From an uncultured Paracoccaceae bacterium (lineage in GTDB: Bacteria > Pseudomonadota > Alphaproteobacteria > Rhodobacterales > Rhodobacteraceae): 64,000 nucleotides of DNA. A program made the translations under genes and the position numbers. Positions 26,046 through 34,314 of the stretch are shown piece by piece; position 1 is the stretch's first letter, and each line of letters begins with the position of its first letter. The notes under the pieces are model-generated. The model did not search any database. It was not told the origin of the DNA and worked only from the letters and a program-made list of their open reading frames with translations. The stretch is taken from assembly GCA_947499725.1 (NCBI GenBank), contig CANMPK010000004.1, forward strand, positions 1 through 64,000, given 5' to 3'.

Positions 26046-27106
26046 GGCTCGACTCCGGCTGGGGGATGCGCGCCTTCAGGGTAAAGTGCGACGACTTTGA
26101 ATAGATTTCCCATTTCCTCGGGGTGGGTCAAGCGGCGATGGGCAAGAATATGCTGTTCCATCACATCTGGTTCCATCTGCGCGGCGAGAGTTTGGGCGCG
26201 TTGGGTGATGCCAAGGCGTTCTAGAAAGACGCCTTGTGGTGTGACGCGTGAGAACTTGCTGGGTGTGGCCGCACAGATCACTTCGAAATCCACATGGGCG
26301 GTGAGGTCGGAATTGCCGGGTGCATCCAACACGTCGACCTCTTGATGAAATTTAACAGCCTGCAGCGTGTCGCCAAGGGAGCGCCAATCGCCATAGTCGA
26401 TGATCAAAGCCGCGCCACCATGGGTGTTAATGCGTTGACCGATCTCGGCCACGATCGGCACAGCGGCCTCGCAAAGTTCGACCACATCGCCCTCTTGCGT
26501 GTCTTCGAGGCGGTGGGCGAGGGCTGGTTGTGGGCTTGCGGCGCCGAGCCCGTAGCACAGCTGCGCGTTTTCAAAGCCGATCAATTGCTCGCGCCATGCG
26601 GTGCCTTCGCGCACGAATTGGCGAATGGGCAGGGCGTCGAAGAATTCATTGGCGACAAAGAAGAGCGGTTGCTCTGGAAGTGTGGCGACAGTGTCGTGCC
26701 ATGTTGCTTCGCCCAGAAGCTCGCGTTGTTTTTGGCGCAGGGCAGGTGACGCTTCGATCAGGTGCAGGTCGAGCGCGTCATGAAAACCGGGGATGCGGCG
26801 GGTGGCGCGCAAGAGGTCGGCCATCAGGGTTCCGCGGCCGGGGCCTGCTTCGGCGAGTGTAAATTGTTCAGGGGCGCCTTGGTCCATCCATGCTTGGGCG
26901 AGGGATAGGCCAAGGAGTTCGCCAAACATTTGAGACATCTCTGGCGCGGTGGTGAAATCACCCTCTGTGCCGAAGGGATCGCGCGTGGCGTAATAGCCGT
27001 ATTGCGGGTGCATGAGGCATTCGCTCATGAAATCTGAGATGCGCATGGGGCCGACCGCGCGGATGCGGTCGATCAGGATAGGTTTTAACGGGGCGCTGTC
27101 GGTCAT
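26042..27106 (-). CDS. SAM-dependent methyltransferase, MidA/NDUFAF7 family
   Basis: A 354-residue class I methyltransferase with the SAM motif [15 protein letters not shown] and the family block [12 protein letters not shown]. The mitochondrial homologue NDUFAF7 dimethylates an arginine of complex I subunit NDUFS2. A similar role on NuoD is likely but not shown. The start is set by the ATGA overlap with lgt; a long upstream in-frame extension lies inside lgt and is rejected. Confidence 0.92.
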   Translation of the reverse strand: MTDSAPLKPILIDRIRAVGPMRISDFMSECLMHPQYGYYATRDPFGTEGDFTTAPEMSQMFGELLGLSLAQAWMDQGAPEQFTLAEAGPGRGTLMADLLRATRRIPGFHDALDLHLIEASPALRQKQRELLGEATWHDTVATLPEQPLFFVANEFFDALPIRQFVREGTAWREQLIGFENAQLCYGLGAASPQPALAHRLEDTQEGDVVELCEAAVPIVAEIGQRINTHGGAALIIDYGDWRSLGDTLQAVKFHQEVDVLDAPGNSDLTAHVDFEVICAATPSKFSRVTPQGVFLERLGITQRAQTLAAQMEPDVMEQHILAHRRLTHPEEMGNLFKVVALYPEGAHPPAGVEP

Positions 27107-27990
27107 ACGCCTACTTTGGCAGCCCTGCGGATCAGCCACAAGCCAAGGAGGATCATTGGGAGGCTCAGAATTTGCCCCATCGTGAGGCCAATGCCATTCA
27201 TGTGCCATGCGAGGCCAAGCGGATTGTCGGGTGTGATGAACTGCGCGTCGGGCTGGCGCACAAACTCAACAGCAAAACGCGCAAGCCCGTAGCCTGCAAA
27301 GAAAAGCCCCATGATCTTGCCGGGCGTTTTCAAAGCGTCGCGGCGCCAAGCTTGCCAAAGTAGCACTGCAAGGAGCAGCGCACCTTCGAGGGCTGCTTCG
27401 TAAAGTTGGCTGGGGTGGCGGGCGCAGAGCGCCAGGAGCTCGCCGCAATTTTGGGCTTCGTGACCCGGGAAGGCAACGCCCCAAGGCAGGTCTGTGGCGC
27501 GGCCCCAAAGTTCGGCGTTGATGAAGTTGGCGATGCGGCCGAGCATCAAACCGACGGGCACCCCCAGGACGACAGCATCGCCAACCGAAAGCTTTGGCAG
27601 TTTGTATTTCGTACAGAACAGCCAGCCAGCGATAACAACCCCCAGCATGCCGCCGTGGAAGGCCATACCGCCTTGCCAGACTTGCAGGATTTCCAGTGGA
27701 TGACTGAGGTAATACGCCGGTTGGTAGAACAGCACATAGCCTAAACGGCCCCCGAGGATGACGCCGAGAATGATCCAGAACATCAGATCTTCGACCTGTT
27801 GTTCGCTTATGGGGGCGGTCTCGTTGCGCCAAAGGCGGCTTGCTTTGACGGCGCTAACGGTGATGCGCCAAGCAATGAGAATACCGATGATATACGCTAA
27901 GGCGTACCAGCGCAGAGCAAATTCGAAGCCACCAAGAGAGATGGTGAAAATCTCGGGCGAGATGTCGGGGAAGGGGATCATTGCAGTCAT
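27103..27990 (-). CDS. lgt: Prolipoprotein diacylglyceryl transferase
   Basis: A 295-residue integral membrane enzyme, seven predicted helices, that attaches diacylglycerol to the lipobox Cys of prolipoproteins. The family motifs are visible: [11 protein letters not shown] near the N-terminus, [11 protein letters not shown] and [15 protein letters not shown] second ATG three codons in is possible. First gene of lgt-midA-pgeF. Its products act on the lipoproteins seen elsewhere in the window, such as the TolC-like and Tad lipoproteins. Confidence 0.97.
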   Translation of the reverse strand: MTAMIPFPDISPEIFTISLGGFEFALRWYALAYIIGILIAWRITVSAVKASRLWRNETAPISEQQVEDLMFWIILGVILGGRLGYVLFYQPAYYLSHPLEILQVWQGGMAFHGGMLGVVIAGWLFCTKYKLPKLSVGDAVVLGVPVGLMLGRIANFINAELWGRATDLPWGVAFPGHEAQNCGELLALCARHPSQLYEAALEGALLLAVLLWQAWRRDALKTPGKIMGLFFAGYGLARFAVEFVRQPDAQFITPDNPLGLAWHMNGIGLTMGQILSLPMILLGLWLIRRAAKVGV

Positions 27991-28096
27991 ATACGTCTGT
28001 CTGCCTTTGCCTAAGGGGGGAAGTCAACCTTGTGATATCCGGCGTTTGCCCCCATATAGGCTCTAAATGTAACGCCACAACATTGGAGTGCGATTT

Positions 28097-28336
28097 ATGC
28101 AGACGCGCAATAAGATTATGGATGATATCTCGCAGTTGATGACCAACGCGATGGGCGTCGCGCAAGGCGCGAAAGGCGAGGCGGAAAACGCGATGAAGTC
28201 TATGCTGGATCGCTGGCTGGCAGATCGTGATTTCGTGACGCGTGAAGAATTTGATGCGGTGCGTGCGATGGCGCAAAAGGCTCGCGAAGAAAACGAAGCC
28301 TTGAAGGCGCGCATTGAGGCCTTGGAAGGTAAGTAA
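28097..28336 (+). CDS. UbiK-like accessory factor (BMFP family)
   Basis: A 79-residue helical protein: KIMDDISQLMTNAMGVAQGAKGE, then FVTREEFDAVRAMAQKAREENEALKARIEAL. This is the BMFP/UbiK family, which in E. coli supports aerobic ubiquinone synthesis and forms a membrane-active coiled coil. The ATG at 28097 with GGAG eight bases before it is preferred to an in-frame GTG upstream. Divergent from lgt. Confidence 0.9.
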   Translation: MQTRNKIMDDISQLMTNAMGVAQGAKGEAENAMKSMLDRWLADRDFVTREEFDAVRAMAQKAREENEALKARIEALEGK

Positions 28337-28367
28337 GCTTTTTAAAGCTGAATCTTAAAGAACGTTA

Positions 28368-28396
28368 ACCCTGGCCTGATTGGTCGGGGTTTTTTA
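28368..28396 (+). terminator. Rho-independent terminator after the ubiK-like gene
   Basis: ACCCTGGCC and GGTCGGGGT form a nine-base stem (with G-U pairs) around TGATT, followed by TTTTT. Confidence 0.85.
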
Positions 28397-28433
28397 TTGT
28401 CTTGGTGTGGGTTGTTTTTTGTCAGGTCTCAAA

Positions 28434-28529
28434 CAATCCACAGCTTATTGATTTATCCACACATATTTCACTTTACTGATTCGAATCACCCCCCTACCAT
28501 ATCTAGTAGGGCGAGGAAACTTATCCACA
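28434..28529 (+). promoter_or_regulatory. DnaA-box cluster with a GATTCGAATC site
   Basis: Perfect DnaA boxes TTATCCACA lie at 28453-28461 and 28521-28529, with a weaker CAATCCACA at 28434-28442. Between the two perfect boxes is GATTCGAATC (28478-28487), a double GANTC methylation site. The cluster fills the leader of the YbjN gene. Confidence 0.6.
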
Positions 28530-28599
28530 GCCCATCGAGCAGGCACCAAGCGCTAGGATACTGCCATATCCCCGCGCAATAAAAGAAAGAGGTGGCGCT

Positions 28600-29100
28600 A
28601 TGGCATTATCAGAGCAGTACTTCGAAGAAGAAGTGCATCCGATCGACATTGTCGAACACATTGCCGAAACTCACGAATGGACCTTTGAACGCCTTGCGGA
28701 CGATCAGATCGCAATGTCGATTGAAGGCCAATGGCGGACTTATTCGATCACGTTGGCGTGGTCTGGATTTGACGAAACGCTGAAAATGGTTTGCTCCTTT
28801 GAAATGGAGCCTCCGCAGGACAAGATGCCTGAGTTGTATCAAACGCTGAACGCGATCAACGATCAGTGTTGGGCGGGCGCGTTTACATATTGGGCAGATC
28901 AGCAGTTGATGATCTATCGCTACGGTCTGGTTCTGGCGGGTGGTCAGGTGGCCAGCCCAGATCAGATCGATACAATGATCAACGTCGCGATCCTAAGCGC
29001 AGAGCGATTCTATCCGGCGATGCAATTGGCCACTTGGGGTGGCCGAACGGTGGAAGATGCGATGCAAGTCGCAATCGCCGAAGCTTACGGGCGCGCATGA
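28600..29100 (+). CDS. YbjN domain-containing protein
   Basis: A 166-residue cytoplasmic protein of the YbjN family (type III secretion chaperone-like fold): HPIDIVEHIAETHEWTFER, WRTYSITLAW and the LYQTLNAINDQCWAGAFTYW block. In enterobacteria YbjN affects motility and stress. Here no function can be fixed. The start has GAGGTGG just upstream (AAGAGG). The promoter region carries several DnaA boxes. Confidence 0.88.
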   Translation: MALSEQYFEEEVHPIDIVEHIAETHEWTFERLADDQIAMSIEGQWRTYSITLAWSGFDETLKMVCSFEMEPPQDKMPELYQTLNAINDQCWAGAFTYWADQQLMIYRYGLVLAGGQVASPDQIDTMINVAILSAERFYPAMQLATWGGRTVEDAMQVAIAEAYGRA

Positions 29101-29112
29101 GGCCTTGATGTA

Positions 29113-29140
29113 AGAGCCGCCTGAATGAGCGGCTCTTTTT
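29113..29140 (+). terminator. Rho-independent terminator after the YbjN gene
   Basis: AGAGCCGC and GCGGCTCT form a perfect eight-base stem followed by TTTT, between convergent genes. Confidence 0.9.
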
Positions 29141-29155
29141 GCTTTTGGCGCAGTT

Positions 29156-29635
29156 TTATTCGGCTGCGGCCAAAAGATGTGACCCATGTGGGTTATCAAT
29201 CACCATCTTCCAAGAACCATCGTTTTGTTGGCGCAGAACAGCCACGGACAAACCGCTTTGGCTGATGGTTTGGCCATCGGGCGTTTTCGCGGTCATGGTC
29301 CAAGGGGCGATGTGCAATGCGATGTCACCCGTTACGACCACTTCGTGACCTGAATATTCATAGTTTGGGTTGATGGATGCAAATTCAGTGAAAAGCTTGC
29401 GCTGCAAGTCTGGATCGGAGGCGGGGTTGCCCGGTTCAAACAGGATCGATGCCTTTCCTTCATAGGATTGCATCACCGCGTCGATATCTGCGTTTTCAAA
29501 GGCCGAGGTCATTGTTTCGATAGCGTGTTTGACGGCTTTTTCTTGATCTGACATGTGTTGTCCTTCTGCTTGGGATAGGGTTGGGGAAGTTAGGCTGAGG
29601 CCGAGCGCCACCAGCCATGCGGCTGCATGTTTCAT
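29156..29635 (-). CDS. Exported SnoaL-like (DUF4440 type) protein
   Basis: A 159-residue protein with a signal peptide (~1-23, ending LSQA) and an NTF2-like cone fold typical of DUF4440/SgcJ: KHAIETMTSAFENADIDAVMQSYE and HEVVVTGDIALHIAPWTM, ending GSWKMVIDNPH. Such domains bind small ligands or act as isomerase-like enzymes. It is read with the ECF sigma gene 27 bases upstream and may be an effector or sensor of that system. Confidence 0.85.
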   Translation of the reverse strand: MKHAAAWLVALGLSLTSPTLSQAEGQHMSDQEKAVKHAIETMTSAFENADIDAVMQSYEGKASILFEPGNPASDPDLQRKLFTEFASINPNYEYSGHEVVVTGDIALHIAPWTMTAKTPDGQTISQSGLSVAVLRQQNDGSWKMVIDNPHGSHLLAAAE

Positions 29636-29662
29636 GGTTTCTCCAGTTTGGGTTGCTTGGGG

Positions 29663-30472
29663 TTAGGTGGTCGGTGTCATGAGTTTCATGACTTCTTGCG
29701 CCAGTCCTTTTGGTGCAGCCAGTGCGCCGGTGGATCGTTGCAATTTCAGGGTCGAGAGCCGTGTTTCAAGGGCTTCGGCTTTGGATTTAACGTGAGCGTA
29801 TTGCGGTGCATCTGCGAGCGCTGGGCTGGGGGTGCTTCCAATGCGTCCCATCGCCATCGCGGCTGGCAAACGTTTAGGGCATTTGCAGGCGGCTTTTGTG
29901 CTTGTGAGGCCACAGGATTGCGCGGTGAAGGTTTCAACGGCTTTACGGGCGCGGGACAGGCGTTGGCGATAGTTGGCTGTAGAGATCTCTAGGATTTCGG
30001 CGGCTTCGGATTGATCAAACTCCAGCACGTCTCCTAATACGTAAGCGGCGCGATGGTTCAGGTCTAAGCAAAGCAACATCGCCATTGTGCATTTGATGCG
30101 CAACTCGTTCAGCATGATGTGGTCTTCGGGCGCGGCATGGGCGTCGTCAGCGAGGCCGTTGACTAAGTCTTCGGCGAAGAAATCGAAGCTGAGGCCTGGA
30201 TCGCGTGCCAGGATTTTGCGTGCTGTCAAAAGATAGTTTGTTGCCACCCGATAGACCCATGTTTCGAACCGGCTTTCCGCGTTGAACGTGGAAAGTTTGG
30301 TGATCACGCGGATTAAGATTTCTTGGGTGGCGTCTTGCGCGGCTTCTGGATCGGCCAACATTCGCAAAGCGAGGCGATGAACTTGATCTTGGATCGTTTC
30401 GACTAGTTGGCCGAGTGCCGCCGCATCGCCTTCATTGGCCAGTGCCAATGTCGTGTCTGAAACCTGTGTCAT
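29663..30472 (-). CDS. ECF sigma factor with Cys-containing C-terminal extension
   Basis: A 269-residue group 4 sigma factor. Region 2 is at ~15-85 (DQVHRLALRMLADPEAAQDATQEILIRV) and region 4 at ~130-180 (LCLDLNHRAAYVLGDVLEFDQSEAAEILE). A ~85-residue extension follows with Cys at SCGLTS and ACKCP, a CG-x6-CxC pattern seen in ECF factors with a built-in sensory tail. No anti-sigma gene is adjacent. The SnoaL-like gene is downstream in the same unit. Confidence 0.88.
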   Translation of the reverse strand: MTQVSDTTLALANEGDAAALGQLVETIQDQVHRLALRMLADPEAAQDATQEILIRVITKLSTFNAESRFETWVYRVATNYLLTARKILARDPGLSFDFFAEDLVNGLADDAHAAPEDHIMLNELRIKCTMAMLLCLDLNHRAAYVLGDVLEFDQSEAAEILEISTANYRQRLSRARKAVETFTAQSCGLTSTKAACKCPKRLPAAMAMGRIGSTPSPALADAPQYAHVKSKAEALETRLSTLKLQRSTGALAAPKGLAQEVMKLMTPTT

Positions 30473-30635
30473 CGTGGCCGTCCTTTGCTGTGTTCTAAAT
30501 AGTTAGACACATCCAAGATGGGATGTGTGACAGAAATAGTGAAAAAAATTTCCAGAAGGCGTGAAACAGGATTTCTGCCTCTCGACGCCCTTTAGTTTTC
30601 AGGTCACATTGCCCTCAAGACCAAAGGGGATAACG

Positions 30636-31454
30636 ATGGATATGCAGTACTTGGCTCAGAATGGGCTTGTTTTGTTGGGTTGCGGTAAAATGGGGTCTGC
30701 CATGTTGCAGGGTTGGCTGGCTGATGGGCTGCCCGCACCCTCGGTATATGTTCAGGATCCTTTCCCCTTAGATTGGGTGAAATCGACGGGTGTGCATCTC
30801 AATGTTGATTTGCCGGAAAAGCCAGCGATCGTGTTGATTGCGGTGAAACCCCAAATGATGGCGGAAGCTTTGCCTGTGTTGCAGGCAATGGGGAACGGCG
30901 AGACTGTTTTCCTGTCTGTCGCTGCGGGCGTTTCAATTGAGCAATATGAAGACATACTTGGCGGCGAGACCCCAATCATTCGCGCGATGCCAAATACGCC
31001 AGCGGCAGTTGGTAAGGGTGTGACTGCGATTATTGGCAACCGCCAGACCAGCACAGAGCAGTTGGACTTGGCTGATATGCTTTTGTCTGCGGTTGGTCAG
31101 GTTGTGCGTTTGGATCATGAAGGGCAGATGGATGCTGTGACTGGACTTTCCGGTTCTGGCCCAGCCTATGTTTTTCATTTGATCGAGTGTTTGGCAGCCG
31201 CTGGCGAGGCGCAGGGCCTTGCGTCTGACTTGGCGATGACGCTTGCCAAAGCAACGGTCGCGGGCAGTGGTGCTTTGGCTGAAGCAACGGACGAAACGCC
31301 AACGCAACTGCGGATCAATGTGACCAGCCCAAATGGCACAACTCAGGCAGGCTTAGATGTATTGATGGAAGATCAAACCGGTTTGGCGCGTTTGGTGCGC
31401 GCGACGGTTGGTGCCGCGACGGAGCGTTCAAAGGAACTTGCGAATGGGAAATGA
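30636..31454 (+). CDS. proC: Pyrroline-5-carboxylate reductase
   Basis: A 272-residue NAD(P)H enzyme for the last step of proline synthesis. The nucleotide motif is LLGCGKMGSAMLQGW and the family signature is TGLSGSGPAYVFHLIECLAAAGE, with RAMPNTPAAVGKG in between. The ATG at 30636 is chosen: AAGGGG lies five bases before it, and the upstream extension has no homology feel. Its stop lies within csaA. Confidence 0.95.
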   Translation: MDMQYLAQNGLVLLGCGKMGSAMLQGWLADGLPAPSVYVQDPFPLDWVKSTGVHLNVDLPEKPAIVLIAVKPQMMAEALPVLQAMGNGETVFLSVAAGVSIEQYEDILGGETPIIRAMPNTPAAVGKGVTAIIGNRQTSTEQLDLADMLLSAVGQVVRLDHEGQMDAVTGLSGSGPAYVFHLIECLAAAGEAQGLASDLAMTLAKATVAGSGALAEATDETPTQLRINVTSPNGTTQAGLDVLMEDQTGLARLVRATVGAATERSKELANGK

Positions 31455-31785
31455 AATCACCTTTGATGATTTCCTTAACGTCGACATTCGTGTCGGCACG
31501 ATAACGCAGGCCGAACCTTATCCAGAGGCGCGCAGGCCTGCGATCAAAGTCTGGGTTGATTTTGGTGCAGAGCTTGGCGTTAAGAAAAGCTCTGCGCAGA
31601 TCACCAAGCATTATTCCCCTGAAACTTTGATAGGCAAACAGGTGATCGCAGTGGTGAATTTCCCGCCACGACAGATTGGTAAATTCATGTCGGAAGTTTT
31701 GGTGCTGGGTATGCCTGATGACGAGGGCGAGGTCGCACTGATTACGCCGGATATCGCGGTGCCAAATGGAGGGCGATTGTTTTGA
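31444..31785 (+). CDS. csaA: CsaA-like tRNA-binding chaperone
   Basis: A 113-residue OB-fold protein: FDDFLNVDIRVGTI, VDFGAELGVKKSSAQIT, GKQVIAVVNFPPRQIGKFMSEVLVLG, as in CsaA, which binds tRNA and acts as an export-related chaperone. Start at the ATG inside the end of proC (11-base overlap). A TTG-start dehydrogenase follows with four bases of overlap. Confidence 0.93.
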   Translation: MGNEITFDDFLNVDIRVGTITQAEPYPEARRPAIKVWVDFGAELGVKKSSAQITKHYSPETLIGKQVIAVVNFPPRQIGKFMSEVLVLGMPDDEGEVALITPDIAVPNGGRLF

Positions 31786-32735
31786 AGACGCTTTTGATCA
31801 CACGGCCTTTGCCAGAAGAAGTGGTACAGTCTGCGCAGGTTCATTTTGATGTGACCGTGCGGGAGGAGACCACTCCGCTCACGGATCAAGAGCTGCGTGA
31901 TAGTTTGCGCAATTTTGATGCGGTGCTTCCGACTTTGCGCGACATGTATTCAGCCGAGGTCTTCGCAGATGTGAAGAAACCGAGGGCGAAAATTTTGGCG
32001 AACTTTGGGGTTGGGTATAATCACATTGATGTGGCCGCCGCGCAGGCCGCTGGTCTTGCGGTGACAAATACGCCCGGAGCTGTGACCGACGCGACGGCGG
32101 ATACTGCGCTCACCTTGATGTTGATGTCTTGCCGCCGCGCTGGCGAAGGAGAGCGTATGGTGCGTGCGGGCGTCTGGGATGGCTGGCACCCTACGCAGTT
32201 TCTTGGTCTGCACATGAGCGGGAAGACTGTAGGCGTTGTTGGCATGGGCCGCATTGGACAAGCGATTGCACAGCGGTGCCACTTTGGCTTTGGCATGGTG
32301 GTAAAGTACTTCAACCGATCTGAAAAGACGCTGAACTTTCCAGCGGATCGGGTCGAAAGTTTGGACGACCTTGCTGGCCAGGTGGATGTACTGGTTGCAG
32401 CTGTTCCAGGTGGTGCCGAGACAGAGCACTTGATGAATAAGCAGGTTTTCGATGCGATGCAGCCGCATGCGCATTTCATCAATATCTCACGTGGTGAAGT
32501 CGTAGATGAAGCCGCTTTGATCGAAGCTTTGCAAAATAAAGATATCGGTGGCGCAGGTTTGGATGTTTATGAGTTTGAGCCTGAGGTGCCTGAGGCATTG
32601 CGCGCTTTAGATAATGCCGTGTTGCTTCCGCATCTGGGGACGGCAGCTTTGGAAGTTCGTGTGGATATGGGATTGATGGCAGTTCGCAATCTGCTTGCGC
32701 ATCTTCAAGGCGACGATCTGCCAAATCGGGTCTGA
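31782..32735 (+). CDS. D-2-hydroxyacid dehydrogenase (glyoxylate/hydroxypyruvate reductase type)
   Basis: A 317-residue NAD(P)-dependent enzyme. The nucleotide motif is GVVGMGRIGQAIAQ, and the catalytic Arg, Glu and His lie in NISRGEVVDE, YEFEPEVPEAL and LLPHLGT. It probably reduces glyoxylate or hydroxypyruvate. The substrate cannot be fixed from sequence. The start is TTG, overlapping the csaA stop (TTTTGA), with GGAGGG eight bases upstream. Confidence 0.92.
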   Translation: MKTLLITRPLPEEVVQSAQVHFDVTVREETTPLTDQELRDSLRNFDAVLPTLRDMYSAEVFADVKKPRAKILANFGVGYNHIDVAAAQAAGLAVTNTPGAVTDATADTALTLMLMSCRRAGEGERMVRAGVWDGWHPTQFLGLHMSGKTVGVVGMGRIGQAIAQRCHFGFGMVVKYFNRSEKTLNFPADRVESLDDLAGQVDVLVAAVPGGAETEHLMNKQVFDAMQPHAHFINISRGEVVDEAALIEALQNKDIGGAGLDVYEFEPEVPEALRALDNAVLLPHLGTAALEVRVDMGLMAVRNLLAHLQGDDLPNRV

Positions 32736-32848
32736 GAGTCTAGAATCGTTTGCCGCGTCGGGGCAAGGTTATGATTGCAAAGACCTTTTGATGCGCCATT
32801 TGTGTTTTTCGCTGGCTTTGAGTGTTCTAGATTCTGAGCATTTTTAGG

Positions 32849-32882
32849 GTGACGTGGCGGCAAGGGCTGCTTCTGGCGTCAC
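32849..32882. terminator. Hairpin after tdk
   Basis: GTGACG and GCGTCAC pair around an inner GCGGCA/GCTGC stem directly after the tdk stop. No clear T-run follows on the minus strand. Confidence 0.4.
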
Positions 32883-32886
32883 TGGG

Positions 32887-33477
32887 CTATTTTTCGTCGA
32901 ATTCGCCCATAGCTTCGCGCCAATGGTAGCGGCAAAGCGAGACGTAGGTTTCATTTCCGCCGATCTGTACCTGCTCACCTTCTCGAATGATGTTGCCGTT
33001 TTCGTCTTGGCGAACAACCATCGTGGCCTTTTTTCCGCAATGGCAAATGGTGCGCACTTCTCGCATTTCATCGGCTAAAGCGAGCAGGGCTGCTGAGCCG
33101 GGGAAGAGCTCTCCTTGGAAATCAACACGCAATCCGTAGCACATGACCGGTACCTTTAGGTCGTCGACTGCGCGGGCGAGTTGCCAGACTTGCTGTTTGG
33201 TGAGGAATTGAGATTCATCGATAAACACACAAGCGATCTCGCCTGCATTCAAGCGGTTTTGGATTGCATGAAAAAGGTCGCAAGTTTCGCTAAAGGTCTG
33301 AGCTCTCTCAGAAATTCCGATTCTGGAAGCGATACGCCCTTCGCCTGCACGTGTATCTAGCCGTGCGGTCAGCAGGAAGCATTCCATGCCGCGTTCACGA
33401 TAGTTGTGCGCGGCTTGTAGCAAGACTGTCGACTTGCCTGCGTTCATAGTGGAGTAATGAAAATAGAGCTTAGCCAT
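32887..33477 (-). CDS. tdk: Thymidine kinase
   Basis: A 196-residue type II thymidine kinase for salvage. P-loop YSTMNAGKSTVLLQ, Walker B FIDESQFL and a zinc site built from ICHCGKKA and SLCRYHW. The ATG giving MAKLYFHYSTMNAGKS is chosen over an upstream one. The gene stands alone. Confidence 0.96.
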   Translation of the reverse strand: MAKLYFHYSTMNAGKSTVLLQAAHNYRERGMECFLLTARLDTRAGEGRIASRIGISERAQTFSETCDLFHAIQNRLNAGEIACVFIDESQFLTKQQVWQLARAVDDLKVPVMCYGLRVDFQGELFPGSAALLALADEMREVRTICHCGKKATMVVRQDENGNIIREGEQVQIGGNETYVSLCRYHWREAMGEFDEK

Positions 33478-33540
33478 AGGGTGCTGATAAAATAGCGCGG
33501 CGCGCAAAATCAAGCGATAGTTCGCCTTTCAACGCAAAGC

Positions 33541-33567
33541 CCGGACAACCCGCAGAGGGTTGCCCGG
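33541..33567 (-). ncRNA. Candidate small RNA 3' hairpin
   Basis: Read on the minus strand, CCGGGCAACCC and GGGTTGTCCGG form an 11-base stem around TCTGC, followed by GGCTTTGCGTT. It looks like a Rho-independent end, yet no gene lies upstream of it on that strand. A TATAGG sequence about 100 bases upstream could be a -10 box. Confidence 0.3.
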
Positions 33568-33807
33568 ATCTATTGGGGAGAATACCATTTGCACCTAACG
33601 GCAAAGCCTCTGGGGATAGAAGGTGCGCGCGGTAACGTTTTCCCTATAGAAACCCCACTCATTCGCACCCGAGGAAGCGCATTTAAGTGAAATTCGTTGC
33701 TACATGTTCGAAATTTGGCGCTCGAACTGCATTTCCTGAGCTGTTCAGGACGATTTACAAATGACAAATGTCAGATAAAACTTTAATGGGAAAAGACTTA
33801 GTGATTT

Positions 33808-33824
33808 CCCCGCCCTATGCGGGG
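33808..33824 (+). promoter_or_regulatory. Hairpin next to the ribosome binding site of the 33845 gene
   Basis: CCCCGC, CCTAT, GCGGGG form a stem ending six bases before AGGAG (33831-33835). It may affect translation initiation. Confidence 0.45.
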
Positions 33825-33844
33825 CCCCTCAGGAGTATCGGCAT

Positions 33845-34303
33845 ATGCCTCGCAACGGCGGCTATTTGAAGAAGCACACAGAAGCTCTGGTTAAGGATGT
33901 AGGTATCGAAAAAGCCTGCGAAATTACCGGAAAATCCAAAGCGACTTTGGGACGGTATTACTCTGATCACGAAGAGCATTCTGATCGGTTTATGCCAATC
34001 GATGCTGTGTCCGCTCTGGAAAAAGAAGCGAGCCATCCTCATGTGACGACGGCTTTGGCCGAGCTGCAGGGGATTACGCTGTCTTTTGACGAACGTCGCC
34101 GCAACAGCGAAAGCTCTGGTGGTGTGAATTCTGATGTGATTGCCCTTAGCCAGCGGTTCGCAATGCTGATGGCTGAGTATAATCAGTCCATAGAGGACGG
34201 GATCATCACGATCAACGAAGCCAAACGTTTGCTCAAAGAAACACTGGCGTTGCAGCAAGTCCTGCTGGACATGAAGCTGCACCTTGAAGACGAAACCAAT
34301 TAA
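33845..34303 (+). CDS. Conserved small helix-turn-helix-like protein, unknown function
   Basis: A 152-residue protein. Residues ~5-40 (LKKHTEALVKDVGIEKACEITG, KSKATLGRYYSD) look like a helix-turn-helix. The rest is helical: FAMLMAEYNQSIEDGIITINEAKRLL and onward. I cannot name the family. A phage-regulator origin is possible, but no phage genes are near. AGGAG lies nine bases upstream of the ATG, and a palindrome in the leader could be its own operator. It is convergent with truA. Confidence 0.7.
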   Translation: MPRNGGYLKKHTEALVKDVGIEKACEITGKSKATLGRYYSDHEEHSDRFMPIDAVSALEKEASHPHVTTALAELQGITLSFDERRRNSESSGGVNSDVIALSQRFAMLMAEYNQSIEDGIITINEAKRLLKETLALQQVLLDMKLHLEDETN

Positions 34304-34314
34304 AGCGTTTCTTT

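Larger units (their letters stand above)
33478..33844. other. Intergenic region with several inverted repeats
   Basis: About 367 bases with no gene I can support. It has a strong hairpin at 33541-33567, an imperfect long-range pair GCACCT/AGGTGC near 33592-33627, a TGACAAATGTCA palindrome (33762-33773) and a hairpin (33808-33824) next to the ribosome binding site of the following gene. Confidence 0.5.

Noticed and set aside
26042-27208. Upstream start at 27208 for the midA-like gene
   Set aside because: The extension lies inside lgt in another frame; the ATGA junction at 27103-27106 is the natural start.
33570-33767. 65-codon minus-strand frame upstream of the tdk region
   Set aside because: No ribosome binding site or recognisable sequence; more likely the body of an RNA or plain spacer.
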